Positions 1 to 5,568 are shown, counted from the stretch's first letter. The stretch: DNA of 15,870 bases from an uncultured Clostridia bacterium (GCA_947627825.1 CANQXO010000024.1:1-15870); one strand, 5' to 3'. Made by a program: numbers and translations. The notes: a model not told the origin generated them from the sequence alone.

Positions 1-447
1 GACACCATGGCAAAAAAGATAGAGAGATACATAATAATATTAATGTTACAAAGTTTAAAAATAGAAAGAAAGGAGATAGAAGAAATGATAAAAGAGGAAG
101 AAGGACACAAAATGCACTTACAGGAGGTATTTGAACGAGAGTTTGCAAAAACAAGGAGAGAAGGCAGAGCTCAAGGTTTAGCAGAAGGTAGAATGGAAGG
201 TAGAATAGAAGGTAGAGAAGAAGGAAAAATTGAAGGTATTAGCTTAGGTGAAGCCAGAGGAGAAACAAAAGGTATAAAAATTGGCGAGGCGCGAGGTGAG
301 GCCAAAGGCAAAAAAATAATAATAAGAGAAATAATTAAAAATATGCTAATGAATAATGCACAAGATGAATTGATAAAGCAATATACAAAAATTAGTAGCA
401 AAGAATTAAATCAAATAAAACGAGAATTAGTAGAACAAAATGCATAA
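1..447 (+). CDS. Rpn-family PD-(D/E)XK nuclease/transposase-like protein, C-terminal part
   Basis: The reading frame is already open at base 1 (Asp-Thr precede the Met at base 7), so this is most likely the 3' end of a longer gene whose nuclease domain lies outside the window. What remains is a charged helical stretch containing ERKEIEEMIKEEEG, followed by a run in which every fourth residue is glycine (EGRxEGRxEG pattern), and then a short lysine-rich helical tail. This tail architecture is typical of the Rpn recombination-promoting nuclease / PDDEXK 'transposase' family, which are DNA endonucleases common in Clostridia. The catalytic residues cannot be seen here. The internal Met at base 7 has no good ribosome site that would make it a true start. 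The stop lies 15 bases before the inverted repeat of the putative switch. The family call rests on the C-terminal pattern only. Confidence 0.65.
   Translation, partial: DTMAKKIERYIIILMLQSLKIERKEIEEMIKEEEGHKMHLQEVFEREFAKTRREGRAQGLAEGRMEGRIEGREEGKIEGISLGEARGETKGIKIGEARGEAKGKKIIIREIIKNMLMNNAQDELIKQYTKISSKELNQIKRELVEQNA
163..309 (+). repeat. Period-4 glycine repeat (12-bp DNA units) in the Rpn-like gene
   Basis: Thirteen glycines fall at exactly every fourth residue, counting G53 to G101 from the Met at base 7. Units such as GRME, GRIE and GREE are encoded by near-identical 12-bp repeats; later units are more diverged. Such tails are known in Rpn-like proteins; the function of this segment is not evident from the sequence. 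Confidence 0.85.
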
Positions 448-462
448 ATTAAGAATGAAAAA

Positions 463-491
463 TTTTCTTTAATCTAATTACTTAAAGAAAA
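463..491 (+). repeat. Left inverted repeat / candidate recombination site
   Basis: This is the left 29-bp arm of the putative switch. It is itself an interrupted palindrome: ttttctttaa (463-472), a 9-base centre tctaattac, and ttaaagaaaa (482-491). Two inverted 10-bp half-sites around an asymmetric centre resemble a simple tyrosine-recombinase site of the lox or FRT kind. Confidence 0.8.
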
Positions 492-503
492 TATTATAAA
501 ATA

Positions 504-532
504 ATTATAACAATAAAATGCTGAAATATCAA
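504..532 (-). promoter_or_regulatory. Near-consensus sigma-A promoter pointing left, inside the putative switch
   Basis: Read on the minus strand there is TTGATA (527-532), a 17-base spacer, and a perfect TATAAT (504-509). A TG one base before the -10 gives the extended form TGTTATAAT. Predicted transcription would start near 497 and run leftward through the left repeat and antisense to the Rpn-like gene. It is the best promoter match I found in the window, yet it serves no gene in the present orientation. Confidence 0.7.
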
Positions 533-592
533 TAAAAAATTGAAAATAAAAATGAAATGATGTTTATAAAAAATATTTAAAATTAAAATATA

Positions 593-639
593 AAAAAACG
601 CATGTAACTATTGAGATAAATAGTCTGCAAGCGTTTTTT
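593..639. terminator. Two-way intrinsic-terminator-like hairpin
   Basis: AAAAAACGC (593-601) pairs with GCGTTTTTT (631-639). Further in, actatt (607-612) pairs with aatagt (619-624) around a 6-base loop, with an internal bulge between the two stems. An A run on the left and a T run on the right allow termination on either strand. In the present orientation it would stop read-through from the Rpn-like gene into the gene at 692. After inversion it would lie behind the promoter, at about 495-541. Confidence 0.65.
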
Positions 640-642
640 GTT

Positions 643-671
643 TTTTCTTTAAGTAATTAGATTAAAGAAAA
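643..671 (-). repeat. Right inverted repeat / candidate recombination site
   Basis: This is the exact reverse complement of 463-491. Its 10-bp half-sites are the same (643-652 and 662-671) and its 9-base centre, gtaattaga, is the reverse complement of the left centre. It ends 20 bases before the start codon at 692. In an ON-state transcript it would form a 10-bp hairpin just upstream of the ribosome site. Confidence 0.8.
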
Positions 672-691
672 ATGCAAAGGAGCTTAAAAGC

Positions 692-2356
692 ATGAAAAAC
701 AAAGGAATTACACTAGTTGCATTGGTAGTAACAATAATAATTATGTTAATATTGGCAGGTGTAACTTTAAGATTAACTCTAGGAGATAATGGGCTAATAA
801 AAAAAGCAAAAGAAACAACAGAAGGATATGAAGATGTGGCAACAGAAGAAGACGAGGCATTAAGAAGTTTTGAAAAAGATTTAGAAAATTTAAAAGCAGA
901 AAGAAATGAAGAAAATAAAAAAGGAATAAATAAGCCTAAAGTATCTGATGGGATGATACCAATAAAATATGATGAAGAAAAGAAAAATTGGGTAATAACA
1001 AATGAAGAAGATGAAGAATGGTATGATTATAAAACTTTTAAATGGGCAAATGTAATGTTGTCAGACGGAAAGTATAAAGAAAGTGAAAAAGATAATATAA
1101 ATTCACAAGCAAGTTATAAAGATGACGGAACAACAGTAGTAGCAGAAGCAGACTTGGGAAGTATGTTTGTATGGATACCAAGATATGCATATAGTATAAA
1201 TAAATATCAAACAGAGTCAAACTTAGCAGAAGGAACAACACAAAATATAACAAAAGTAGAATTCATAAAAGGAACAGGAAATAGAGGTTTTAACGGAATA
1301 ACATATGGAACCAGTTATGATGAAGATAAAGTAACAGTAGGAAGTCCAACACCAATGATAGTGCATCCAGCATTTACATTTGGAGGAAAAAGTTTAAGTG
1401 GAATATGGGTAGCAAAATTTGAAGCAAGCATGGCAGAGACAAATTTAAATACAGAAGCCAATAATGATGTATCAATTGGAAAAACGGTGAAAGTATTACC
1501 GAATAAAGATACATGGAGATATATTAATATAGGAAATATATTTATAAATTGTTATAATATGAATACGAATAGCGATATATATGGAATAAGAGCAAGTCAA
1601 GTAGATAGTCACATGATGAAAAACATAGAATGGGGAGCAGTAGCATATTTATCAGCATCACAATATGGAGTAGTACCAACAATAAATACAGCAACCAGTC
1701 TAGAGTTAGGAATTTATCATGAATATTCAGGAGGAAGCAAAGCAGAAGGAAGCTATAAATTAAATGTAAAACAAAGTACAACAGGAAATGTAACGGGAAT
1801 ATATGATATGTGTGGAGGAAATTGGGAGTATGTAGCAGCATATTATGACAATAGAGATGCATATTTAAATGATTATGGAACAGGAGCATTTGAAAGAAAT
1901 AATACATTAAAAACTGAATACACAAAATATTGGGATAAATATGAAGTAGGAAATGATGAAAAAACAATATATGGACCAGATAGAAGTAGGCTTTGGGATA
2001 AAACTTCATCAGAAAATGCAACGAGAATGAAAATAACAAAAGAAAGACATGAAAAGATGAAAAATCACAACGGAGATGCAATGCATGAAGTAATAGGAAT
2101 AGGATACTCATATTTTGGAAAAAAGACAAATGAGGATTATGACTGGATACTGATAGCAAATACATCATCAGGATCTTTTCAAGGAGGTACAGGATATTAC
2201 AATGACGATTATGCCTTAATTGGCAATTGTGCTCTACCTTTTGTGTTACATGGTGGAGATTGGAGCAATGGAACAAATGCAGGAATATTTGCGTTGAATG
2301 ATTACAATGGTGGTCCGAGTTATAGTGACGGTTTCCGCCCTGTACTTGTTGTATAA
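692..2356 (+). CDS. Pilin-like anchored surface protein with FGE/C-type-lectin-like C-terminus; probable DGR target
   Basis: The N-terminus (residues 4-26, KG|ITLVALVVTIIIMLILAGVTL) is a class III/type IV prepilin-like segment. It has a likely cleavage after Gly5, but Ala stands where classical pilins have Glu at mature position 5. An acidic, lysine-rich helical region follows (residues 35-120). Residues from about 155 onward look like a formylglycine-generating-enzyme/C-type-lectin fold: MFVWIPRYAY (158-167), GIWVAKFEAS (237-246), GIYDMCGGNWEYVA (369-382) and a final GGDWSNGTNAGIFA...GFRPVLVV (521-554). That ending is characteristic of variable proteins of diversity-generating retroelements. 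The protein is probably a displayed ligand-binding protein rather than an enzyme. The start is set by AAAGGAG at 676-682, 9 bases before ATG. The gene converges on cwlD with only a 21-base gap. It sits directly behind the putative inverton, which would make its expression phase variable. Confidence 0.75.
   Translation: MKNKGITLVALVVTIIIMLILAGVTLRLTLGDNGLIKKAKETTEGYEDVATEEDEALRSFEKDLENLKAERNEENKKGINKPKVSDGMIPIKYDEEKKNWVITNEEDEEWYDYKTFKWANVMLSDGKYKESEKDNINSQASYKDDGTTVVAEADLGSMFVWIPRYAYSINKYQTESNLAEGTTQNITKVEFIKGTGNRGFNGITYGTSYDEDKVTVGSPTPMIVHPAFTFGGKSLSGIWVAKFEASMAETNLNTEANNDVSIGKTVKVLPNKDTWRYINIGNIFINCYNMNTNSDIYGIRASQVDSHMMKNIEWGAVAYLSASQYGVVPTINTATSLELGIYHEYSGGSKAEGSYKLNVKQSTTGNVTGIYDMCGGNWEYVAAYYDNRDAYLNDYGTGAFERNNTLKTEYTKYWDKYEVGNDEKTIYGPDRSRLWDKTSSENATRMKITKERHEKMKNHNGDAMHEVIGIGYSYFGKKTNEDYDWILIANTSSGSFQGGTGYYNDDYALIGNCALPFVLHGGDWSNGTNAGIFALNDYNGGPSYSDGFRPVLVV
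2180..2356 (+). other. Candidate variable repeat (VR) of a diversity-generating retroelement
   Basis: The last part of the preceding gene differs in codon use from the rest. It holds the gene's only CGN arginine codon (CGC, residue 549), along with GCC, GGC, GTG, CCG and CTT codons that are uncommon upstream. Codons at likely exposed positions (gat tac aat ... agt tat agt gac before GGT TTC CGC) are each reachable from AAC or AAT by changes at A only. That is the signature expected after adenine-specific mutagenic retrohoming from a template repeat. The left boundary is approximate. No template repeat or reverse transcriptase is visible in the window, so the call is an inference. Confidence 0.55.
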
Positions 2357-2377
2357 GTATGATTGAACACCAAAGAA

Positions 2378-3076
2378 TTAAGTTGCAAAATAATCCATAA
2401 TCCCATTATAAATTCCCCAAGCTAGTTTATTTTGATATTCGTCAGTAATTAGCAAGCTTTCCTCAGTATCATTTGACAAAAAACCACATTCAACTAGTGT
2501 AATAGGTATTTCGATATGTTTCATAATATATATATTATTTAAAATTAAAGGAACTCTATCGTTTGGCGTATCAATAGAATTACTTAAATTATTTTGAATG
2601 GCTGTTGCAAGTCTTTTTGAGTCTTCATTTCCATCTTTATAAAAGGTTTGCCAACCATAATATTGCTTTTGAGGAATTTTATTTAAGTGAATTGACACAA
2701 AAATATCTGCAGAAGAATTGTTACCAATTTTGACTCTGTTTTTTATATCAGAAACTTTCTTCTGAGAAATTGTTTTGGAGTCTAATTCATAAATAGCATT
2801 TTCATCGTATCTAGTTAAAATTACGGTAGCACCACTGCTTTCAAGTAATTTTTGAAGTTTCAAGGTTATGTTTAAGTTAATTTGTGCTTCTGATATGCCA
2901 TTAGAATTTGTAGCTCCTTCATCAGGGGTTCCATGTCCTGCATCTAAAACAATTATTTTGTTAGTTACAGGAACAGTCATAGTTGGTACTAAAACAGCAT
3001 CAGATTGTTTAGCAAATCTTGAAAATGCAAGTGAAATAGTAAAACAAATAAAAATAACAGATAATCTTTTTAACAT
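2378..3076 (-). CDS. cwlD: N-acetylmuramoyl-L-alanine amidase, CwlD type
   Basis: This is a zinc amidase (Amidase_3) that cleaves the bond between N-acetylmuramic acid and the peptide stem. CwlD proteins act in making the muramic-lactam of the spore cortex. The product has 232 residues: an N-terminal signal or membrane anchor (residues about 4-22), then a single catalytic domain with no wall-binding repeats, which is the usual CwlD size and layout. Visible zinc ligands are His48 (DAGHG), Glu63 (ISEA) and His130 (SIHLN); Glu196 (LVECGFLSN) is the catalytic acid/base. The stretch from SDIKNRVKIGNN to GWQTFYKDGNEDSKRLA follows CwlD closely. The start is supported by AAAGGAG upstream of ATG, but that site lies in a hairpin. 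It is probably the last gene of a minus-strand operon, 98 bases after the 681-residue gene. Its presence suggests, but does not prove, a spore former. Confidence 0.85.
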   Translation of the reverse strand: MLKRLSVIFICFTISLAFSRFAKQSDAVLVPTMTVPVTNKIIVLDAGHGTPDEGATNSNGISEAQINLNITLKLQKLLESSGATVILTRYDENAIYELDSKTISQKKVSDIKNRVKIGNNSSADIFVSIHLNKIPQKQYYGWQTFYKDGNEDSKRLATAIQNNLSNSIDTPNDRVPLILNNIYIMKHIEIPITLVECGFLSNDTEESLLITDEYQNKLAWGIYNGIMDYFAT

Positions 3077-3079
3077 AAT

Positions 3080-3118
3080 GGCTCCTTTTACATATAATAA
3101 TTATATGTAAGAGGAGCC
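3080..3118 (-). promoter_or_regulatory. Hairpin sequestering the cwlD ribosome-binding site
   Basis: Bases 3080-3098 and 3100-3118 are inverted repeats of 19 bp with one mismatch and almost no spacer. In the minus-strand mRNA the 3' arm contains AAAAGGAGCC, the cwlD Shine-Dalgarno sequence, fully paired with GGCTCC. No U run follows, so it is not a standard terminator. It may limit cwlD translation or mark an RNA-processing point between the two genes. Confidence 0.6.
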
Positions 3119-3174
3119 TAAAAAATGATTGTTATTAAATTACCTGTTATTAATTTTAAAATAATATCAATCAG

Positions 3175-5220
3175 TTAAATCTCATGTTCACTAGGTTCAT
3201 TACCTGCTGGTGTATTAGGTTCTTCTGTAGCAGGAGCTACTGGAGCATTACCTGTGTCTGGGGTTAATGGTTGTTCTTGAGGCATTGCTGGTGCTTGCTC
3301 AGGAGTAACTAAATCAGGATTATTTGCAAACTCATAAGCTGGATTAAATTGAACCATGTTATCAACTGTAGCATTATTAGTAGACATATCAGGGGTACTA
3401 GTTTCAGGTTGCGAAGGATTTTGTTCAGGTTCTGCTGGAGCATTAGATGGTTGTTTATTTTTTAAAGCTTCTTCTCGAGCAATTTGAGATTCCTCCTCCA
3501 TAACCTGTTTAGCAAGTTCTTCTATATCAATAACATCTTTTGAAACATCTACATTTTTATTGATATCTTCAACTATTGTTTCTGGATTTACAACTTGTTC
3601 ATTATTTAGTTTTGCAGTTAACTCATTAAGTTGAGCAGTTTTTTCGTCAAGTTTAGCTGATTTTTTCTCGTATATCTCTTTTAACTTAGTAGTTGTTGTA
3701 TATTTAACCTTGCTAGTAAAAATGTGGACTTTGTTTTTGATTTTTCTTTTAGTTTCTCGTATAAAATCTACAGCTTGGTCTTTTTTCTCAACAACTGCAT
3801 CCCTAACATTAGTAGCAGCATTTACAACGCGATCTTTAACAGTAGTAGCAGCCCATACAGTACCATCTTTAACGGCGGTAGCAGCTCTTACAGTACCGTC
3901 TTTAACGGTGGTAGCGGCTTTTACAGTGCCATCTTTAACAGCAGTAGCAGCTCTTACAACTCCGTCTTTAATGGTAGTAGCAACTTCTTTGTTTTCTTCT
4001 TTTGCTGAACTAGCATCAGGTTTATCTAATGGAGTTTGACCTGCATTAGAAATGTCATCTTTAAGTTTAGAAAGTTGAGAAATCTTGTCTGCTACTTGTT
4101 GATTTATATTTTCCTGACGATTTTGAATTTTTTCATTAATAATGGTATTAGCTTTTTCTCGAGCTCCTCTATTATCATTAGCAAGATTACTTCTTTTTGT
4201 TGATATATTTTGCCTTAATGATGGTAAAGATTGTTCAAGTTGAGCTATTTGAGCATCAATTGGTTCTATACATTCTTTCATAAATTGTTTGTTACGAGAG
4301 AATCTACCAAATAGTGAAGCAAACAATTTTTGGAATACACTTACTTTTGGTAATTCGGCTAATGCTTTATTTGCGTCATCGTCTAAGCTTTCAATATATT
4401 GAATTTGCTCATTTTCAAGTTCTGTAATTTTTGATTTTTGAACTTCAATTAATTTTCTAATTTCTTCTCTTCTTGCTTTTAATTCAGTATCTTTTAATTC
4501 TAAAGGAGTTAAAGAATTGTTTTGTGATAATTGTTGTAGTGCATCTATTTGTTCTTTTGCCTCATCATATCTACCATTATTTAAACATTCATTCAATGAG
4601 TTTCTTATAGTTGTTTCAGATAAAAAGTATTCTTGACTTTTCTTCTGTAATTCTTGATTATTTCTATCTTGCTCTAACATAAGATTATGTTCTTCAGATT
4701 CTAAAGCTATTTTTTCTTTTATAGCATCGTTAATTAGTTCTGAATAAACAGTATTAACCTCATTTAAATCTTTTTCATATCTTTGCAAAATGTCTAAATT
4801 ATCGGTTCTGCTCTTTTTATAATCTTGTAAAACTTTTTCAATGTTAGCGTCTACTTTTTGAGCTTGAGTTTCAATAGATTGCTTAACTGAATCAACTCGT
4901 GTTTTAACAGCAAGTTTAGCCTTTGCGTGACCAATTTGAATAGTAATCTTATTTATTCCACTTTGCTTTTCAGCTATTCCTTTAACTAATTCTGAAATTG
5001 TTTGTTCATTTGGATTATTATTGTCTAAAGGACCATTGGCACTTTGCTCATTATCCATAGTTCCATTTACCATAGGCCCATTATCTACGGCTTCATTCAC
5101 GATAGGCTGATTATCTGCAACTTCATTTACTATAGGCCCATTATCTGTGGTTTCATTTACGATAGGCTGATTATCTGCAGCTTCATTTACTATAGGTTCA
5201 TTATTATTTGTTTCATCCAT
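3175..5220 (-). CDS. Repeat-rich coiled-coil protein of unknown function
   Basis: I do not recognise a named family. The 681 residues show neither signal peptide nor membrane segment, so the protein is probably cytoplasmic. In order: six 10-residue repeats of the form xPIVNExxDN (residues 8-67); a long charged, probably coiled-coil region (about 72-390) rich in Glu, Lys and Gln and interrupted by VFQKLFASLFGRFSR (295-309), a possible amphipathic helix; six 11-residue repeats of the form T-x-V-K-D-G-T-V-x-A-A (415-480) resembling LEA-type amphipathic helices; a basic segment KRKIKNK (491-497); a second helical region with ELTAKLNNEQ; and a low-complexity Pro/Glu/Asn tail (590-681). The start follows a modest AAAGGA site. 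A 50-residue coiled-coil gene lies 29 bases upstream on the same strand and cwlD lies downstream. A role in spore formation, membrane binding or stress protection is possible but unproven. Confidence 0.8.
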   Translation of the reverse strand: MDETNNNEPIVNEAADNQPIVNETTDNGPIVNEVADNQPIVNEAVDNGPMVNGTMDNEQSANGPLDNNNPNEQTISELVKGIAEKQSGINKITIQIGHAKAKLAVKTRVDSVKQSIETQAQKVDANIEKVLQDYKKSRTDNLDILQRYEKDLNEVNTVYSELINDAIKEKIALESEEHNLMLEQDRNNQELQKKSQEYFLSETTIRNSLNECLNNGRYDEAKEQIDALQQLSQNNSLTPLELKDTELKARREEIRKLIEVQKSKITELENEQIQYIESLDDDANKALAELPKVSVFQKLFASLFGRFSRNKQFMKECIEPIDAQIAQLEQSLPSLRQNISTKRSNLANDNRGAREKANTIINEKIQNRQENINQQVADKISQLSKLKDDISNAGQTPLDKPDASSAKEENKEVATTIKDGVVRAATAVKDGTVKAATTVKDGTVRAATAVKDGTVWAATTVKDRVVNAATNVRDAVVEKKDQAVDFIRETKRKIKNKVHIFTSKVKYTTTTKLKEIYEKKSAKLDEKTAQLNELTAKLNNEQVVNPETIVEDINKNVDVSKDVIDIEELAKQVMEEESQIAREEALKNKQPSNAPAEPEQNPSQPETSTPDMSTNNATVDNMVQFNPAYEFANNPDLVTPEQAPAMPQEQPLTPDTGNAPVAPATEEPNTPAGNEPSEHEI
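3781..3978 (-). repeat. Six 33-bp tandem repeats (11-residue LEA-like units)
   Basis: Residues 415-480 of the preceding protein are six consecutive 11-mers: TTIKDGVVRAA, TAVKDGTVKAA, TTVKDGTVRAA, TAVKDGTVWAA, TTVKDRVVNAA and TNVRDAVVEKK. The period matches the 3-11 helix of LEA and synuclein-like amphipathic repeats. The inner units are the most alike, suggesting expansion by slippage or recombination. Confidence 0.85.
5020..5199 (-). repeat. Six 30-bp tandem repeats (10-residue NE/DN units)
   Basis: Residues 8-67 are six 10-mers such as EPIVNEAADN, QPIVNETTDN and GPIVNEVADN. The second to fifth alternate Q-P and G-P starts, indicating a 60-bp higher-order unit. The fifth and sixth are progressively degraded (GPMVNGTMDN, EQSANGPLDN). 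Confidence 0.85.
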
Positions 5221-5249
5221 AATATATTTATTCCTTTCATTTGTTAGTG

Positions 5250-5402
5250 CTAGTTAATTGTTAATCTTCTATCTACTTCATCTAATAAAGCTTTTTCTTG
5301 TTGCTCTAACTCTTGTTTTAAATTTTCTAATTGTTCAATAGATAGTGAATCTAAATCTATTTCTTGTCCGTTTATAACATCTGTGTGCTTTTCTTCGTCC
5401 AT
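5250..5402 (-). CDS. Small coiled-coil protein, 50 residues, unknown function
   Basis: This short gene begins MDEEKHTDVINGQEIDLDSL and ends DEVDRRLTIN with a TAG stop. It is acidic and predicted helical; IEQLENLKQELEQQEKALLDEV has a heptad-like leucine pattern. The ribosome site is excellent (AAAGGAGGA, 7 bases before ATG on the minus strand), a much stronger argument than ORF length. It lies 29 bases upstream of the 681-residue coiled-coil gene and is co-directional, so the two are probably co-transcribed, and their helices may interact. No family is recognised. Confidence 0.75.
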   Translation of the reverse strand: MDEEKHTDVINGQEIDLDSLSIEQLENLKQELEQQEKALLDEVDRRLTIN

Positions 5403-5438
5403 TAACAGTTCCTCCTTTGTACACTTTTACCAATTTAT

Positions 5439-5447
5439 TTTATATCA
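5439..5447 (-). promoter_or_regulatory. Possible extended -10 promoter for the minus-strand operon
   Basis: On the minus strand TGATATAAA gives an extended -10 (TG at 5446-5447, TATAAA at 5439-5444). The -35 region (TAGCTT at 5462-5467) is poor. Transcription would start near 5432, about 30 bases before the 50-residue gene. Such matches are easily found by chance in AT-rich DNA. Confidence 0.4.
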
Positions 5448-5496
5448 CAAAATAAATAATAAAGCTATACTTTTTGCTAAAATTTTCATTACATTT

Positions 5497-5525
5497 TTGT
5501 TACAAGATTCAATATTAAGTATAAA
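5497..5525 (+). promoter_or_regulatory. Likely promoter of the glucan synthase gene
   Basis: TTGTTA (5497-5502), a 17-base spacer and TATAAA (5520-5525) fit sigma-A spacing. The predicted start near 5532 leaves a leader of about 37 bases. It lies in the 166-base divergent region shared with the minus-strand operon. Confidence 0.5.
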
Positions 5526-5568
5526 AATTTTACAATGCGGAAAAAATAAGAAAAAGGAGTATTTTTTT

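Larger units (their letters stand above)
463..671. other. Putative invertible promoter segment (inverton)
   Basis: Bases 463-491 and 643-671 are exact reverse complements over 29 bp, and the match stops on both sides. They bound 151 bp placed immediately upstream of the surface-protein gene at 692. The interior carries a near-consensus promoter on the minus strand (504-532) and a hairpin with A and T runs (593-639). Size, arm length and position match phase-variation switches known in Clostridioides difficile and Bacteroides, where a site-specific recombinase flips a promoter. Inversion would map base x to 1134-x. It would put the -35 at 602-607 and the -10 at 625-630, facing the gene, with a leader of about 55 nt. 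In the orientation given the promoter faces away. No recombinase gene is in the window. A small MITE-like element is the main alternative, but no clear target-site duplication was seen. Confidence 0.72.

Noticed and set aside
540..570. Plus-strand TTGAAA...TATAAA inside the putative switch
   Set aside because: The spacing of 19 bases is poor and the hairpin at 593-639 follows directly, so I do not count it as a working promoter of the gene at 692.
463..671. MITE or small insertion element as explanation of the inverted repeats
   Set aside because: It is not excluded, but I found no convincing target-site duplication. The enclosed consensus promoter and the 10-9-10 build of each arm fit a recombination switch better. 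Genome-wide copy number would decide.
1542..2276. 244-codon minus-strand open frame opposite the pilin-like gene
   Set aside because: It is a shadow of a stop-poor A-rich gene: low-complexity Leu/His/Tyr/Phe composition, no domain and no ribosome site.
3125..3178. Plus-strand 17-codon frame preceded by AGGAG
   Set aside because: The AGGAG is explained by the symmetry of the palindrome at 3080-3118, and the frame overlaps the end of the opposite gene. It is too short to support without conservation.
3710..4039. Plus-strand open frames over the 33-bp repeat block
   Set aside because: They arise from the tandem repeats of the minus-strand gene and have no ribosome site or recognisable domain.
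5383..5568. Upstream extension of the glucan synthase frame
   Set aside because: The 62 extra codons cover the divergent promoter region and the start of the opposite 50-residue gene. The ribosome site AAGGAG lies just before the ATG at 5569 instead.
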